NCBI RefSeq assembly: GCF_037975245.1
Contig: NC_092576.1
Span: 2,165,501-2,229,500, forward strand
Direction of reading: 5' to 3'
Length of the DNA: 64,000 nt
Origin: Apostichopus japonicus
Taxonomy: Eukaryota; Echinodermata; Holothuroidea; Aspidochirotida; Stichopodidae
Of the stretch, positions 24,101 through 39,100 are shown piece after piece. The notes beneath the pieces were generated by a model that did no database searches, was not told the DNA's origin, and worked only from the letters and a program-made list of their open reading frames with translations. A program made the position numbers and the translations under genes. Every line of letters starts with the position of its first letter. Within the stretch, counting starts at the first letter, position 1.

Positions 24101-27100
24101 GAGAGCGTTATACTGTACCTGTGACTTTCCTTGCTCTCAGATTTGCCAGAGAGGAAGATGTAATAGTAGGTGGCAGCAGACAGTAATAAAATCTGCAGAA
24201 GAAAGATATTCATTGTAATTATAATTGTGACGTCATGTAAACTTCAAGCATTGTCAATCCAGTGTAGGTACTCATGTCATTAACTATCGACTACTAGGTG
24301 CCGCTTATACAAGATACGGTATATCGGTGGAAGGATAAAGGTTGACAATATTACAATCTAAAACAAAAGCTGAACGTATTATATCGTTATTTAAAAGGCG
24401 ATAATTTACCTTTGACATTATGTTTCGGTCTGAATAACCTCGTTGTATACCTGACTATAATTGCGGTGACTTGTCTGCTAGTACGGACAAGATCACCAAA
24501 GTTATGCAATTAGTTATAGACTAATTGTTAACATTTAACGAGTGGAATGATGCGTATGTAATCTACATTCAACGTAACTTCACTACACTACAATACCCAT
24601 ATCCACGGATGCAACACCCGTTATATGCACTGCAACAAGGGGGGGGGGGAGGCGAAAACCTTATGCCGTCCATCCAGGAGAATGTTCTTAGGAGGGGGGG
24701 GGGCGGGAATGTGGCCCACTTCCTTTGAGAAATTTTGGTAAAATGGATCGTGTTTGCAAAAGGTTTTACTGTTTGGATTTATTTTTATTTTTATATTGTT
24801 TAGACTGAACTGCACACACATGTTAAATAATGTACACTAGGGTGCTTTGGAATATTCCATCTGCCATCATTTTATTCTGGGGACTCTTTGTGCATCTAAT
24901 ACTGTCATTAAGATAGAGTGTGTTCAATGTTAATCAACTTGCATTAATTAAAAATAATATCATCGAATCATTTGTTAATTTCAAAACATAAATTGCACTA
25001 TAGTGCCTGACTTCCCTCTTGAAAAAAATCAACTCGGATATTGCCTTTATCGGGTTCAATGTAGAATTTTTCTTCTTCTTTATATTAAATTTTATTTTCC
25101 TGTACAAAATTTGTCCCGTTATATATGCCAATTCCCACTAACATCAACTTTCAATACTTTCTTGGGAAATTCAAAGGTTGATGTAAACATCCCTCACCCA
25201 CAGCATAATAATTTTGTTTTATCCTCAAGGAAATGAAGTTTCAATCGCGTCACCACTATCTATTTCTCGTACCACCAACCTCACTCGTTACTGTGAACAA
25301 TCCTCTTTAAGAGCATATAACACATGCCATTTACATTGATATGTCTTACTGCTATAAGGAAACGTCTTTTTAATATGCCTTGTAACGACCACGAATATGA
25401 AAACGTTATAACAGGGATCTGAGTTTGTAACAACTTGTTCTGCGGGCATATACACAATATGCTGCATTAACCTGCCATTGAAAATGAGTTACCGGAGGAT
25501 GTGATAAATCCTTAACGTTAGTTGAAACTATTAATAGCCCTACCCCCCCCCAGCCTCTACCCTCCCGGGTTATTCACAAACTAATTAAGCCCAAATCTCC
25601 TTACCAAATTGTTCTCTGAATTCTTTATTATGTTGGGGATTTTATTTTGTCTACTTTCTTAAAGTACACTTACTTAACACCAAGAACAAGAAAGTAAAAA
25701 TCATTGAAAAAATTCTACCTGCAAAGTCGACCAACGATTCAAAACCAGACAGTGTCTAGACGTATCCAGGTACTTGTTTGTTTCAAGATTCCAGGGGTTA
25801 TATAAAGGTCACGCGCGCGCGTATCTTTTATTGAATACAACTTCTTTTCATTGGACGCGCGCGCCGCTTTATTGAACACAACTTCTTTTCATTCTATTGT
25901 TCAAGTATTTGATTGACAGGTGATGAACAAAAGAAAATGTTAAACTATTGAAAGTGTCAGTAATAGGAAAGATTAGTGTACATCTTTAGGAAGAAAATGG
26001 CGCAATAATTTCAATAGACTTTTATCATTGAAAAAATGTGTTTTGTCTGAGTAGAAAAGAGTAGAAATAGTTAACTGTACAGATATATGATGAATGTATA
26101 CACAGTGTTGGGTTGACACGATCTACGTTACTTTCTGTAAATTGATGAAAACATGGATCAAAACAAATATAGGAAAATGGAATGATGTGCGTATGTACGT
26201 GCCTGTATGTGTGTGTGGTGGGGGGGGGGACCGGGGGAGTTAAAGTGGTGGGTTTAGAGCAAAGGATTGGAGTAGTGATTTAATTTTTATGGAAGAGGGG
26301 GAAATGGTGTTATCTAGAAATGCAACAGCAGAAGGGTCATTGGCACTCGCGGAAGGTAGCGTGGCTGCAATGTACAGGTGTTTGAGGCGTTGAGCGTGGA
26401 TATGTAATACCGTATGGGACACATTTAACAAGATATGAGAAGTGTCATTTGAGGGGTGCGGGAGGGGTGTCAGAGAGGGTGTTTATATAGTTGCGTTGTT
26501 TATGCATTAGTTCAGGGCGTGATTTGCAGTGAGTAGGCACAACAGAAGGGTCTGCTAGCAGTGCGGAGATGGGCTTGGTGGTCCAGCTGATATATAGTTG
26601 TTGCGGAATTGTAAGGGAATTCACATGGGAATATGTTAATGATTAGAGGAATGGTATTTAAAGGAGAAGGGGTGAGGGAGGGTAACTCGGTGAAGGAAAT
26701 TTAGTATTAGATACATTGTTCAAGGTATGCACATTGTAGGCAGATCTCATTCTTTTATTAACAAAAATATATTTTATTTATTCAGCTACTTAACTAATTG
26801 CGGAAAATAATTCATTTCACTGTTGATGTTGTAGTTTTTAAACTGAACATTAAGCTACTAAAAAAAACAATAACAAACAAGTTTCTAACATTTCTAGGGT
26901 AATGCTAATATTTTGTATGTGTTTTTTTTTTGGGGGGGGGGTTCTAAATTTGTTTTACCTACTGTTTAATTTCAATTAGTTGGTAACGTTTTATTGATTT
27001 ATTTTCGTTTGATCAATTTATTTTTTAAATTTTCTATATAAAAATTTTGACCATTTTACATTTCTTTGAAGATCTTTTTCTTGAATGTTTTATTCTTGCA

Positions 27101-30100
27101 CATTTTAGATTAATGTTTATTCTTTTCTGCGTTTATTTCATTTTTTATAGTGTTTATTAATTTTATTTTACCGGCTGTTTTATTTAAGTTAGTAGGTAAA
27201 CGATTTATTTATTTATTATCGCTTTATTTATTTATTTATTTACTAAATTTTATATATAAGAAATTTGACAATTTTATATATATCAGTAAAGATTGTCTTT
27301 ACTTTGTTGTTTTAATTATCATGTTACTTTACTTTGCATAAGTGAATCTTTAAAAACAAGAGTATTATTGTTTTTGTCAATTTCTCTCTTTGATTCCTTA
27401 TTCAATTTTATTAATAACTATTATAAACCAGGAAACAAATCTATCCTCCTCTCATGCTAGAAATACTTTTATTATTCTTACTGCAATACAAGTCTATCTT
27501 TTATTTTTATTTTGTAAATATGTTTTTTTGTCTCATTTTGTCTCTTTTTTTTGCTCTCCTATTAATCATATTCCTCACCTGATGACTGTTCTTTCATTGT
27601 TAGTTGATTTCATAATTCAATTTCTTCTTCATTTGTTTTGTTTTACTCCTACAATTGTCTAAACCTATCAATAAAACCCCAGTCATTACTAAATATAACT
27701 ATATTAATAATTCCTTTCTTATTTTCATCATTAATAATTAGTTATATTATTAATTACTAATATTATTTACACATTTATTAATTATACTTACTCCAGTTCC
27801 TTGAATCTTTGAGAGTGTTGTACATAGTTTATTATTCCATTAACTTCATGTTTATTCATTTCTCTCCCATCCTCTGTGCTTATGTTCATATTCTCTATTG
27901 ATGTTATGTTTGGTAGAGAGAGACCAGAGTAGAGAGTAATATCATCTTCATCAACCTTGTTAAAGGAACGGACTAGATCCACACAGTCTATAGGAATCTA
28001 AAGGAAAGTAAATAATAAATATAATATTAATAATTATATCATAATATCATAAGTATCTTTTATTATTTTACAATAGTGTTTATGAGTTGACTATTATTAT
28101 TATAACTAATGAAGTACTAATAGTCCTGGGGTTAGAGGGGGTAATAGTGGGGCCAGTTTAATATTCAAATTGGTGTAAAGGGACACAGTGTTGTAAGATT
28201 ATTGAACAAAGGGGGAACAGGAGGGTGTGCAGTGGTTCAGGAAAAGGGTGAAGGTGGGGTGGGGGGGGGGGTCATTGCATATTCTGTTAGTGGTATGGGT
28301 AGTTTTACGGTTCAGTTGTAAGTAATTCTAGTATAGGGTAAAAACAAACTTGAAATTTTTTTTATAAATACAGGATTAACACTGACTAGAAGGAAAATAA
28401 ATAATAAATAGAATTAATAGACTACTAAACAATAAATAAAGACACGTTTTGCTTTAGTGAGGGTAAGGTTGGGTCCTTTTTTACAAGATTAGTGGATGGA
28501 GGGAAAGTGAAGGGTGTTAAAGGTGTTCATTGTTGTACATTAGCCAATCTCATTGTTGGGTGAAACATGGAGCGTTGAATGTTTTATTATAGGTTGCAAT
28601 ATTTGTTTCCGTTTATAGTTTTTTTCCCCCGTTATAATGGGTCAGTTTTGGAGCTAATCTACGGGACCTTTAAAGTGATAGATACATTAAGGGAGGTGGT
28701 GGGGGAGGGGTGTATAAGTTGAGTGTCTGAGAGGGTTAGTGGGAACCAGGCAAAATGTTGTCGTATTTTATAAATTTATGGTTGATTATTATTTATTTCG
28801 TGTTGATTCTTATTTTTTCGTTTTGTATCAGGTTGTTTAGTAACTAAAACATGATATGTTAATGTTGTTTAGAACAGTAATCTTTGTAATTTCTCTTTTG
28901 TGTGGGCTATGGGATATTACCTGTTGTATTGGAGCCTTGGGGAGTGATGGCGGTTCAGGTGACGGCCTGATAAATATTAAATTAGGTAATTAACAGTTCT
29001 CGGCCTTTTTGTTTTAAAGGTTATTAAGTAGTTCAGTAGCTAAGAGGATAAGTTTAAGTTTCTGTAGCTTACAATAATCTACTAGTAATTTTGTTACTTT
29101 TAAGTATGTTTTACCTAATTTGTTTTATTAAAATCTCTTATTTTATTTATCACTACTGTTTGTTTCGAATTGTCCTAAAATATATCTTATTGTGATGCCA
29201 AAAAGATAATAAATCGACAAAATAAAACCTAGAAAAGGTTAGTGATTAGTCATACCAACCCCCCCCCCCCCCGCACCCCTCCCGACTCACAATCAAATCC
29301 CTGATAGTTGGGGAGTAGAATAAATATAATAATTATTTGTTATTTTGATGTGTTTTACTTCACCATATCCCTTCAATGTTATCCTTACGTCATGTCTTGA
29401 TGCTTTCTTCAGGAGTTCTATGGTTGACTTCTGTGATTTCTGACTGCTGGTGTTACTGATGACGATGGTATTTGAACACAGCTCTGTAATAGTCTGGATG
29501 TCTTTGGCCTATGAATAAAATGATCAAAATTACACAATGTTTAACTTGTTTCTTTCTACTCTAGATACTGATACTTTCTGGTTAAAGTCCTTTAAATGAT
29601 ATTGATATTCCATATGTTGGTCTTTACGTGTCTGTCTCCACTCTATTTCCTCATCTCGTACATAGCTTAGCCTTCTTTTCGCTCACCTCTTCTTTAATCT
29701 GTAATTCATAAAATGTATTATTTCATATTTATTCAACTGTTTCTACGTAATGTCATAATTTCGTGAAACTGTCAATTACTGTGAGGATATTCTAATTGGC
29801 ATATACCATTCAAGTGGTACCAACTGGCTCCCCTCCTCCTCCCCACCATATCTCTCTATTCATATTCCTACCCGGCTATTACCCAGAGAGAACAATAGCT
29901 ATTGTTTTCAATTAAGCGGCACACAGTGTCAGACTTGTATGATTACCCGCTCCAATGGGATATTATATTGTACACGGATATTTACACTAGCAGTTAAATA
30001 GGCTATATTAATTACATAACTGGTCCATGTTGATCCTTACATACGTTTACCATCTTATCACTAACCTGTTTCCATTTACCAGACTGTACATCAAGTAGAC

Positions 30101-33100
30101 TGGTCTCTTCCGGCCAAAGAACTTCAGAGAAAGGAAATTAAAGCAAAGTTAAAAAATGACTACTCGTGCTTACCTACAATAGCAAAATAAAACTACCATG
30201 CTGAAATAATGAAATAATTTTCGATTGTTTTATCGTTTTTGATGACAGGATCTTTCTCTCTCTGTTCTGATATCTTTCTGGTTTATTAATTTTCCAAACA
30301 AACAACATTTAAACCTACCGAAGGGATAGGTTTATTGGCTACTTCAATTTATTAGGATAGTTTGCAATTTTGACAGAAATGTGTTTGTTACGTCACTTAG
30401 GTGTTTTTGGTCATTATATTGTGAATGATCTTTCATAAGATTTTTTCCTCGAAGACACCTCCCCACCCCCACACACACACATATATACATACATACACAT
30501 ATACATATACACACACTGTGCCTTATCCTATTTTCTCACATTTATAGTAGTAAAGTGTATATTAAATTGAAAATAAAGAAAAGCAGTCAACATTCTTTAA
30601 ACTTTCAAATTTTGAAAACATGTTTTTGTTCATCGTTTCCTCATCATACTATTTATAACACTTCCACCTACATAAATATACAGATGCAAAGTCAGTTTTC
30701 ACTTCAAGATATCATAAAAGTTCATAAAAGAAACAACAAAGGAATGGCACACTTTGAACATCTCATGTACCCATTCACAATGGAATAGAGTATGAACTAT
30801 TGGTCCTACACTTACACGTGCTATGTATGGATGAATGAATATAGGGTTTATGCACAACGTACACGGCTGTGCTTAAAACGAAAAATATGCAAATGGTATA
30901 ATACGCTTGTTCCAATACTTCTCTGTGAACAATTTCCCTCCGCTCCTAACCCCCCCCCCCCCCCAACCACCCTTTCAAACACACATGAATAAAAAACTAA
31001 GCACACACTCTTTTTCACGCCCATTTAACAAAATCCCATTGTGAGCTGCCGCTAAATACCTTTAATATTCCTTGATCTTGCTGTTTCCGGTATCAACTTA
31101 GGGCTGATGGATGCTGGCAGTTTACATCGATAAAACCTGTAAAACAAGAGAATACGATATTAAAATGTTGACTCCTCTCGCTGATCTAAAAAAAAAAAAC
31201 GTCTGGAAAGGTATTGATCATTGTTTCTTTTAGGTTACTTAGTCTTTTCTGAATATTGTTGAACAACACGTTTCCATCTTAGTATTAAGATAAAATGATG
31301 TTTCTACATCTACTTGATATAAATACAGTTTACACATTATATACATAATGATATAAAGAGAAAACGCTATCATTTCTTTAAGAAAACTGTAGCCGACATG
31401 TAACTGTGACGGTTGTTCATATTTCAAAATATACCTCTGCTGAATTTTTCGTTCTTCTCTCTGTTTCCTATTTAAATGTGATAAATTGAAGTGATCTCCC
31501 TGTTCAAATATATTCATGGTCATAATATTGTTATTGATATGATAATACATCCATTTATGTCCACAAACATAAATATATACCTGTGATTTACCTACCTCGT
31601 GACAGGTACGAGGATCGGTTATAATACACGTACCCGTATTAAAGTGTCTTTCACATAACTGTTCAACTAAGATTTAAACTGTACACATTTTACCGTAAAA
31701 CTATCGTGACTGTCATCTGTCAATGTCGGTGTCAATTGTAACCATCATTTAAAATACTTTCCTCGAATGAGCAGTTGTAGGTCAGCTAATTTAGTTGATT
31801 CAAGTTAGCAGTGCATGTTAGGGTCTTAATAATAATTTATCATCATTTTTATAATATTAAAATGTATTATTAGTCAGTCCTTAGACCTGTTGCAATGACA
31901 GTACGTATAGCGGCCATTCACTGCCGGTGATAATATTGTGCTGCATGTGTAATGCACTAAACTGATTTTGTTTATTTTTGGCAATATATCAGGGTTTACG
32001 TTATACCTGTTGATATGACCGCACTTTAGAAAGAACCTAAGAGGAATGTGAGTTATCCTGTGTCGCCAATGAGTTTTATTGTCTGATTCAAACACATTAG
32101 GCCTAGGCCTATGTGAAATTGCATTTGTTCATATATTTCTTTAACAATAGTTAAAGAAATATATGAAAATAGGCAATTTAACTTTTAGAACTATGATAAA
32201 TAGATATTTCTTCTACCGTGGTGTTTACGTATAAAGACATAGGCATCGGCCTACATACATATCTTTAAGTTCATTATCCTAGGCCGTATCTATCTTCATG
32301 TTAATCATTCTAGACGTAAGCATAGACCTTATATCATTTATTGTCATCATTTTCATTTTTCATAAAATATTTTTCTACTTACCAAAGCTCTTTGAATCTC
32401 TTAGACTGTAGTCCATAGTTCAATAGTCCAATAACGTCTTCATCAGTAAGTTCTGCTCTGTTTGCATTTACTGATAACTTCTCCAATGTTGAAAGGGTTG
32501 GTAAACAAACACCAGATTGGAGCACGATATCACCTTTATCTACCTTACTGAAGGACCACTTCAGAAATAGATCACATATTGGTATCTGCAGTGAGAGAAA
32601 TATCGGGATTATTATGATCGCTCAATTTAACTTTCAAACCACACTTTTATTTGCATTACTAGCTTCACTTACAGTGTAACCGGCAATGTGGTGCTTAAAT
32701 CATCAATTATGTAAATTATACTATTTATTCCTTTTCGCATATTGTTTTATTAAAACCGAAAAGTAATAATAATATCAAAATGTGATTATAACCATTTGGT
32801 ATAGGCCTACACTCAGTATCAGACTTGCAATATTGTTAAAATTGATTAAATATGAATCTCATCGGTTATTTAATTGCTCATTGCAAGTTAATATATTGTA
32901 GTCTAAGTAGTCAGTAGGCCACTGTAGGCCTACCTGTTACACAAACATATTTAATATAGCTAGATATAGGCCCATTGCATATGTTGCTTTCTCTTTCGCC
33001 AGAGTGAAACTGTAGAACAGGGCGATGCAGTCAAAAGCAGCCGATGCCCGCCCGCAATGCTCACGTTAACAGCCCGCCACAGACGAAAACATCTCCCGAT

Positions 33101-36100
33101 AATCACACACTCGGCCTACCTCTCTAGCTTAGTCACACTCACAGTGTAGAGTAACGAGTTGGTCTTCACTGCCTTGTTGTTGTTGTTTTTGTAAAAAAAA
33201 AATCTAATATAGGCTTTTGTTTTTTATGCAAACATTCGTGCAGAATGTAAAATGATAAATTTATGATAAAGCCACATAACTTGGTAGGGTGTGTGATAAA
33301 GTTTACAAAGCTTTGTAAACAAAACGTACACTAATGATTAACGTTGCTAAATTGTGTCATTGCTCACCGAGTGAGTTTGTGTAAATCACTAATTAAACGC
33401 GAGACTTAATGTAATTCTGATTACTACAATCATATTTCTATCAATCCAAACCCTAAGTTAGTTGATGAGTAGCATAGATTAAGACAAAGCTGCTTAAACT
33501 TCTGATCTTCAAGTAATCCATGAAAAATCAATGAGGCATAGGCCAAATGCGACTTTCTAACTAATTTAGGCTAGACTAGATAGAAACGGGCTGCGTCGTA
33601 TTCTTATCATGTGTGCAATTGGTGGCTTAACTTGATATCCAATCTTACTAAAGGTTATGCCAAGCATAATTAGTGAATTACGCGCACCTACTGATGATAA
33701 TCTTGGTTCCTTCTAAAATGAACTTGTTCACACTAGGCCGGCGAGCAATTACAAGATATTGGCATTCGAAAAAGCAACTTGACATAACGCTGACCGTGAA
33801 AGTTCACACCACAAGGGAAATACGTGCCACATGAATTATTCCAGAATAAATAAGAAGTAAATAAACCTAACACCTTCGTAGGCTACAATGTATTTAAAGT
33901 TAACCGAAAAACATGTTCATAGAAATGGTATTGAATCACTATCATATTTTTCGCTATAATTAATCTTAGGGTTCAATCCATTTCTACGTGTAGGCACTAT
34001 TGCTACTGTTACTACGCACCGTACACCAAATGAGCATACGCACAGCGCTCTGTGTAGGCCCTTGTTTAAACTTACATTACAACCAACATGTTACGTTTAA
34101 GAGTTAAGGGCGGTACCAGTGAAATCGGCGCACCATCAACCCATCAACTGCCGAACGAGATCATTGCACTCTCCCTTCATTGGAAATCTCCTTGTGCAAA
34201 AAATTCTGTCTGATGTATTTGTACGGCTGGAAACTAAATAATGCACATTTTTGACGTAATCCTTCCAAAGTATGTGTTCATGACGAAATACACACAGTTT
34301 GTAATCAATGGTATATAAATTCCCGTACTCGGAAAGCAAATTACGCAGTGTATCTGGATAGCATAATGAATTTATAAATAAGGCTATAAGTCTATAATTC
34401 TTATTGGGCAGACTTTTGAGGGTGCTTAACCAATAATTACTGCGATTTATTAATTATATGTCTTCACAGACTGAATATATTATATGTCTACTTCAGAGTT
34501 AGTCTTCACGCCTGAATAGGCCTATAGCTATATGGTTTCCCTCCCTGGTTTGTACCTGACTGTGACTAGAGATTCATTTTTTCAGAATAGTATTTTAGAA
34601 GGAACAGGTCGTAGAAATTGTAGCCCTGAAGAAACTAATTGGCAGATTCCGTCTTTTATTTCTAAAGTTTTTCTATAATTTTCACTATCGATCGCTTCTT
34701 GAATCACGTATTATTCATAGCGGGAAAGCAAAGTACTGCCAAACCTTTAAAAACATGTTTTACTTGTGTGAAAACATGTGTCGAACATTTTCACTTGTGC
34801 TATTTTAGAGTTGCGTCCTCTATTACAGTCAAGCGTGGAAGATTGATAAATGGTTCTGACGTACGCATGTGGCAGAAATTTTCCTTGCGCAGGTTACATA
34901 CGTTATCAGGGGAGGAAGGAACGTATACACACACGCTGTTCCGCAATCTCACTGAATTCTAAGTTTTAACCTTTTAGTGCTTACGTCGCACCTACATTGT
35001 GCCATTATAACCAGAAAATACGAGTAAAATCATAAGAATCTCATAACGAGTAAAATCATAAGAATCTCATAACGAGACGAACCAAAGTAAGTGATCTTAC
35101 TGTCCCCGTGGTGGAGGTAGGTGTAGGTATAGGCTTTGCTCAATTATTCGATCCGCCCAAATAAGTCAAACTTTAGCAAACCAGTGTTCATTCCTTATAG
35201 CACGTAATTGGCTCCTCTCTGTAGTGAAGCATTTACTAACAACCGGCCTCGGCAAATTGTTATATATGAACTTATAAAATAGTATTACATTCTACAATGA
35301 AATTTAATAAAGTTATGAAAGTTCTTGAGAAATACACCAACTGTTATTACAAAAAACTTCGACTCGGCTACTACAAATTGTCGCTCTGCAATTCCTCTAC
35401 AAAAACAACCAAAACACGATGTTTTATTCTTTTCATGCAGTACTTATTTGATCTTATCGTACTTTTGTGTTTCCTTTCTTTCTGAAGGCGGCAAATAAAC
35501 TGCGAATACTGAGCAATAAAACTGACTGCATTCAAAGCACTCACACCATGACACCCCCCCCCTTCCCCGCTCCGGACAAATTCCCCAATAAAGTCAACGA
35601 GACCTACCTCCTCCCCATCCCAGAACACACACACACAACACGTACCCGAGCACATACATGCATAATTATTTATACCATTGTATTCAAGCCACTGTATACA
35701 CCCCCCCCCCCCCCCCGATGGAAACCTCCATTGCCTTCATTACGTCACGTTTACTAAGAATGAATGTCACGGCTACTACAGCCTACAGTACGTGTTATTC
35801 GCTATACTGTAGTAGACTTGTATAGTAATTAACGCTACGTGTGTTTGTCTATAACTGTTCTTAATATTAATGTGTCTGTTGATCACATTATATACTTTTC
35901 TATTGGGTTTTCTATACGATACGATTACCACTAGCGATGCTTTTAAAGCGATGGTATTCATTTTTAGTTGTCTCTGAGTAGCATATGCAGGTAAGTGTAA
36001 GTTAAGCTCGTGTAAACTGTTGTCAGACTTATGCATTAAATTTAATAGGAATTTGTATCACCGCGTTGTAAGGTCATTTTGTTGTGTTTGTGTCTAACTT

Positions 36101-39100
36101 TGTACACCTACGGCAACCGTTTAAAGGGGAAGTTGTTGTCTATCTGTACGTCATTATATCTCATCGCATGTTTGCCAAAAGTTCACAAATGGAAGCAGAC
36201 TGTACTGGCTGTCATCCTATTTATATCGTTTAAGACTCCTTGTAAACTACCGGGTCAGGAACTTGGACCATATTTACTTCTCGACGGAAGAGGGGTAAGG
36301 GGCGTTAATATCTCCATCGAGAGGGCAGAACAAAAACAAGGGCTATCAAAATCACTCACTTGAAAAGAGATATTGTAAATCTTATATTGTACAGTACATA
36401 AATATACAACATATATGCGGTACAACCAAAACAATGAAACTTCTTCAACATTATTTCAAAAGGAGCCGAATATAATATTGGCATTCTTTCTTGAAAATTG
36501 ATAATACATTGAATCCCATGACCTTCGTTTTATTCATAGTTATGTACTGGAATAACAATTAATGTTAAGTGTACGATCGTTGGACATTCACACATGGTCA
36601 CGCGATGGTAAATTATAATATAGTCCAAGGTCGCAAGTAGGATTTTTAGTGAACGGTTTTGGGCGTATTTGGAATAAATACATGCTTTGTGGATAGCTAT
36701 ACTCCCTGATATAGTATTTATCAATGATCGGAGCATTCTAATTAAATTGTCAGAATTTATTTTAAATAGTTTTACGACAGGTCATAATTCGACGACAGCA
36801 AACACGGATACAAGAATAACTTATCAATAATGGCTGTTATAATTATAATTGACCTCGTACATATGCATGTGTAATTTGAACGCACCGACGGAGACAGGTT
36901 GGACCATGATGTATTGTGGGAGCAACATATCCGAAACTCACGCGCAAGTTACAATTATGCAATATAATGCTTAGTTGTCAAAGTAAATATATTACGTTCT
37001 CTTTCAAACTGTGAATGTCACAATTTATCCATATCTATGCAGTGCATAGTCTATTCTACACGCCCTGATATATCGCGAGACGCGATTCTTTCCTCCAGTC
37101 GGACGGTATTGTCCATGCGTGAGTTTTATGATCTTATTATTATATTTCTGGTTATAGAAAGATCGTTCCTAACAAAACAATGCCCAGTGAGAATAATGAC
37201 CTTATAATTTTAGCGAGATTGTTGGAACAGTGGACGTACATACCGTACGTACGTACATTGGGTCGGTCCTCTCACAACGACATAATATACCTCGCGCAAG
37301 AAAAGTGTCTGCAACATGGAAACATCAGTGTCATAGATTGCTCTGGCACACATTTATGTAACAGAGGGCGCAATTATGTATAGCACAACGTTAACATGTT
37401 TGCTACTTTCGATGTTTTCACACTAAACAAACATTTATTGGTTGGTTAATTTGAGCAGCACTTTTCTTCTCTGAAGAGAGGTTGGAATATGGTGGTGCAT
37501 TGTGGGAGGAGCTGAGTAACATTTTAATGTACAATTAACAATCACGCAATCTAAGGCTATATTTGTCAAAACAACTAATTTTGGTACAGACTCATAATTT
37601 ACAGAGATAGCACATAGTTGCGATTCGTTTTCAAAATGAAAATGCCCTTAATAATGTTGTGAGGTTTTTATTTGCATATCTTTAAACAGACGATGCGAGG
37701 AACTGTGTGGGCGAATCGGAGTTGTTTTGGCATCAGATCACCTCTGAACTGACTGTCATGAGAGACTTTCCACAAACTGCATACAAGTAAAACTCATTGC
37801 ATTTACAAACAAAAGACCCAATGTGCCCGGTGTGATGCAGCGATCTCACAGCACTGACCGTGCCAGGGTACTGAGTAAGTGTGACTATGCCTGGGTACTC
37901 AGTAGCTGTGACAGTACCAACGAACTGGGTAACTGAGACCGTTCCAATGTACTGGGTAGTTGAGACAGTGTGAAGGTACTGATGAGCTTTGGAGGTACCG
38001 AGGTCCTGAGTAGCCCTTACATTGTCAGGGCACTGCGTAGTTCTGTTAGTGCCAGGGTACTGACTAGCTGTGACAGTGAAAGGGTACTGAGTAGCTCTGA
38101 CCATTTCAGGGGTACTGATTAGTTGTGACAGTGTCAGGGTACTCAGTAGCTGTGACATGCCAACGTACTGAGCAGCTTTAGTAGTACCAGGGTAATGATA
38201 AGTGTCAACGTACTGAGTAGCTTTGGAAGTACCGAGGTACTGAGAAGCTGTGACAGTGTCAGGGCACTGATTAGATGTGACCGTGCCAGGGGTACTCGAT
38301 GTGCCAGTACCAACGTACTGAGTTACTGTGACCGCGTGTCAAGGTAGCTGTGACAGTGCCAAAGAACTGAGAGTAGATGTGATCTTTCCAGGGTGCTGAG
38401 TAACTCTGACAGCGCCACGGTACTTAGTAGCTGTGACTGTGCCATGGTACTAAGTAGTCCTGACAGTGCCAGTGCACCGAGTATCGCTGACAGTGCCAGG
38501 AGTACCGATTAGCAGTGACAGTTCCTGGGTACCTACACCTGTGACAGTGGATACTAAATAATGTTGACAGTACCATGAAAAGTGAGTATTTGTGACAGTG
38601 TCAAGGTAATTAGTAGTTGTGACCGTGTCAAGGTAATTATTAGCTGTGGCAGTGCCCGGGTAATGAGTATCCCTGCCAGTGCCAGGGTTGATTAGTAGTT
38701 ATGCCAGTGCCATGGTACTGAGTTGCTGTGATAGTGCCAACATGCTGAGTTGTTGTGACAGTACCATGGCAACTGAGTAGTTGTGAAAGTGACAAGGTAC
38801 TAAATAGTTGTGACAGTGCCATGACAAATGAATAGTTGCAAAAGTGCAAACATATTTAGTATTTGTGACGGTGCCAATGCACTGAGTGTACCTGACAGTG
38901 TCAGGTGTACGGAGTAGTTCTGAATTGAATGGGTACTGAGTAGCTATGAAAGTGTCTTGGTACTGGGTAACTGTAACAGTAGTAGGTACTGACTAGCTGT
39001 GACAGTTCCAGATATCTACATCTGTGACAGTGCAAAGATACTGAGTAGTTTTGACATTAACATGACAAATGAGTAGTTGTGAGAGTGTCGAGGTAATAAG

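Larger units (their letters stand above)
1..38700. repeat. Segmental tandem duplication, unit 1 (about 38.7 kb)
   Basis: The first unit enters the window inside a minisatellite and runs to the next copy of that minisatellite at about 37.85 kb. Its first 25.3 kb aligns by eye, in order and orientation, with about 39.7-64.0 kb. Coding exons are nearly identical, while flanking DNA is diverged with many small indels. Offsets at paired landmarks are 38,769 (NACHT exon), 38,774 (start codon), 39,212 (upstream donor site), 36,823 (terminal exon), 36,765 (exon 9) and 38,381 (exon 8). The changes in offset mark unit-specific insertions. The unit boundary is approximate because the left edge is not in the window. 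Confidence 0.93.

Noticed and set aside
24119-24213. Membrane-spanning exon (ILLLSAATYYYIFL) in gene B exon 8
   Set aside because: Wrong frame: the gene C copy has a stop there. The frame giving FYYCLLPP matches exon 4 and keeps phase.
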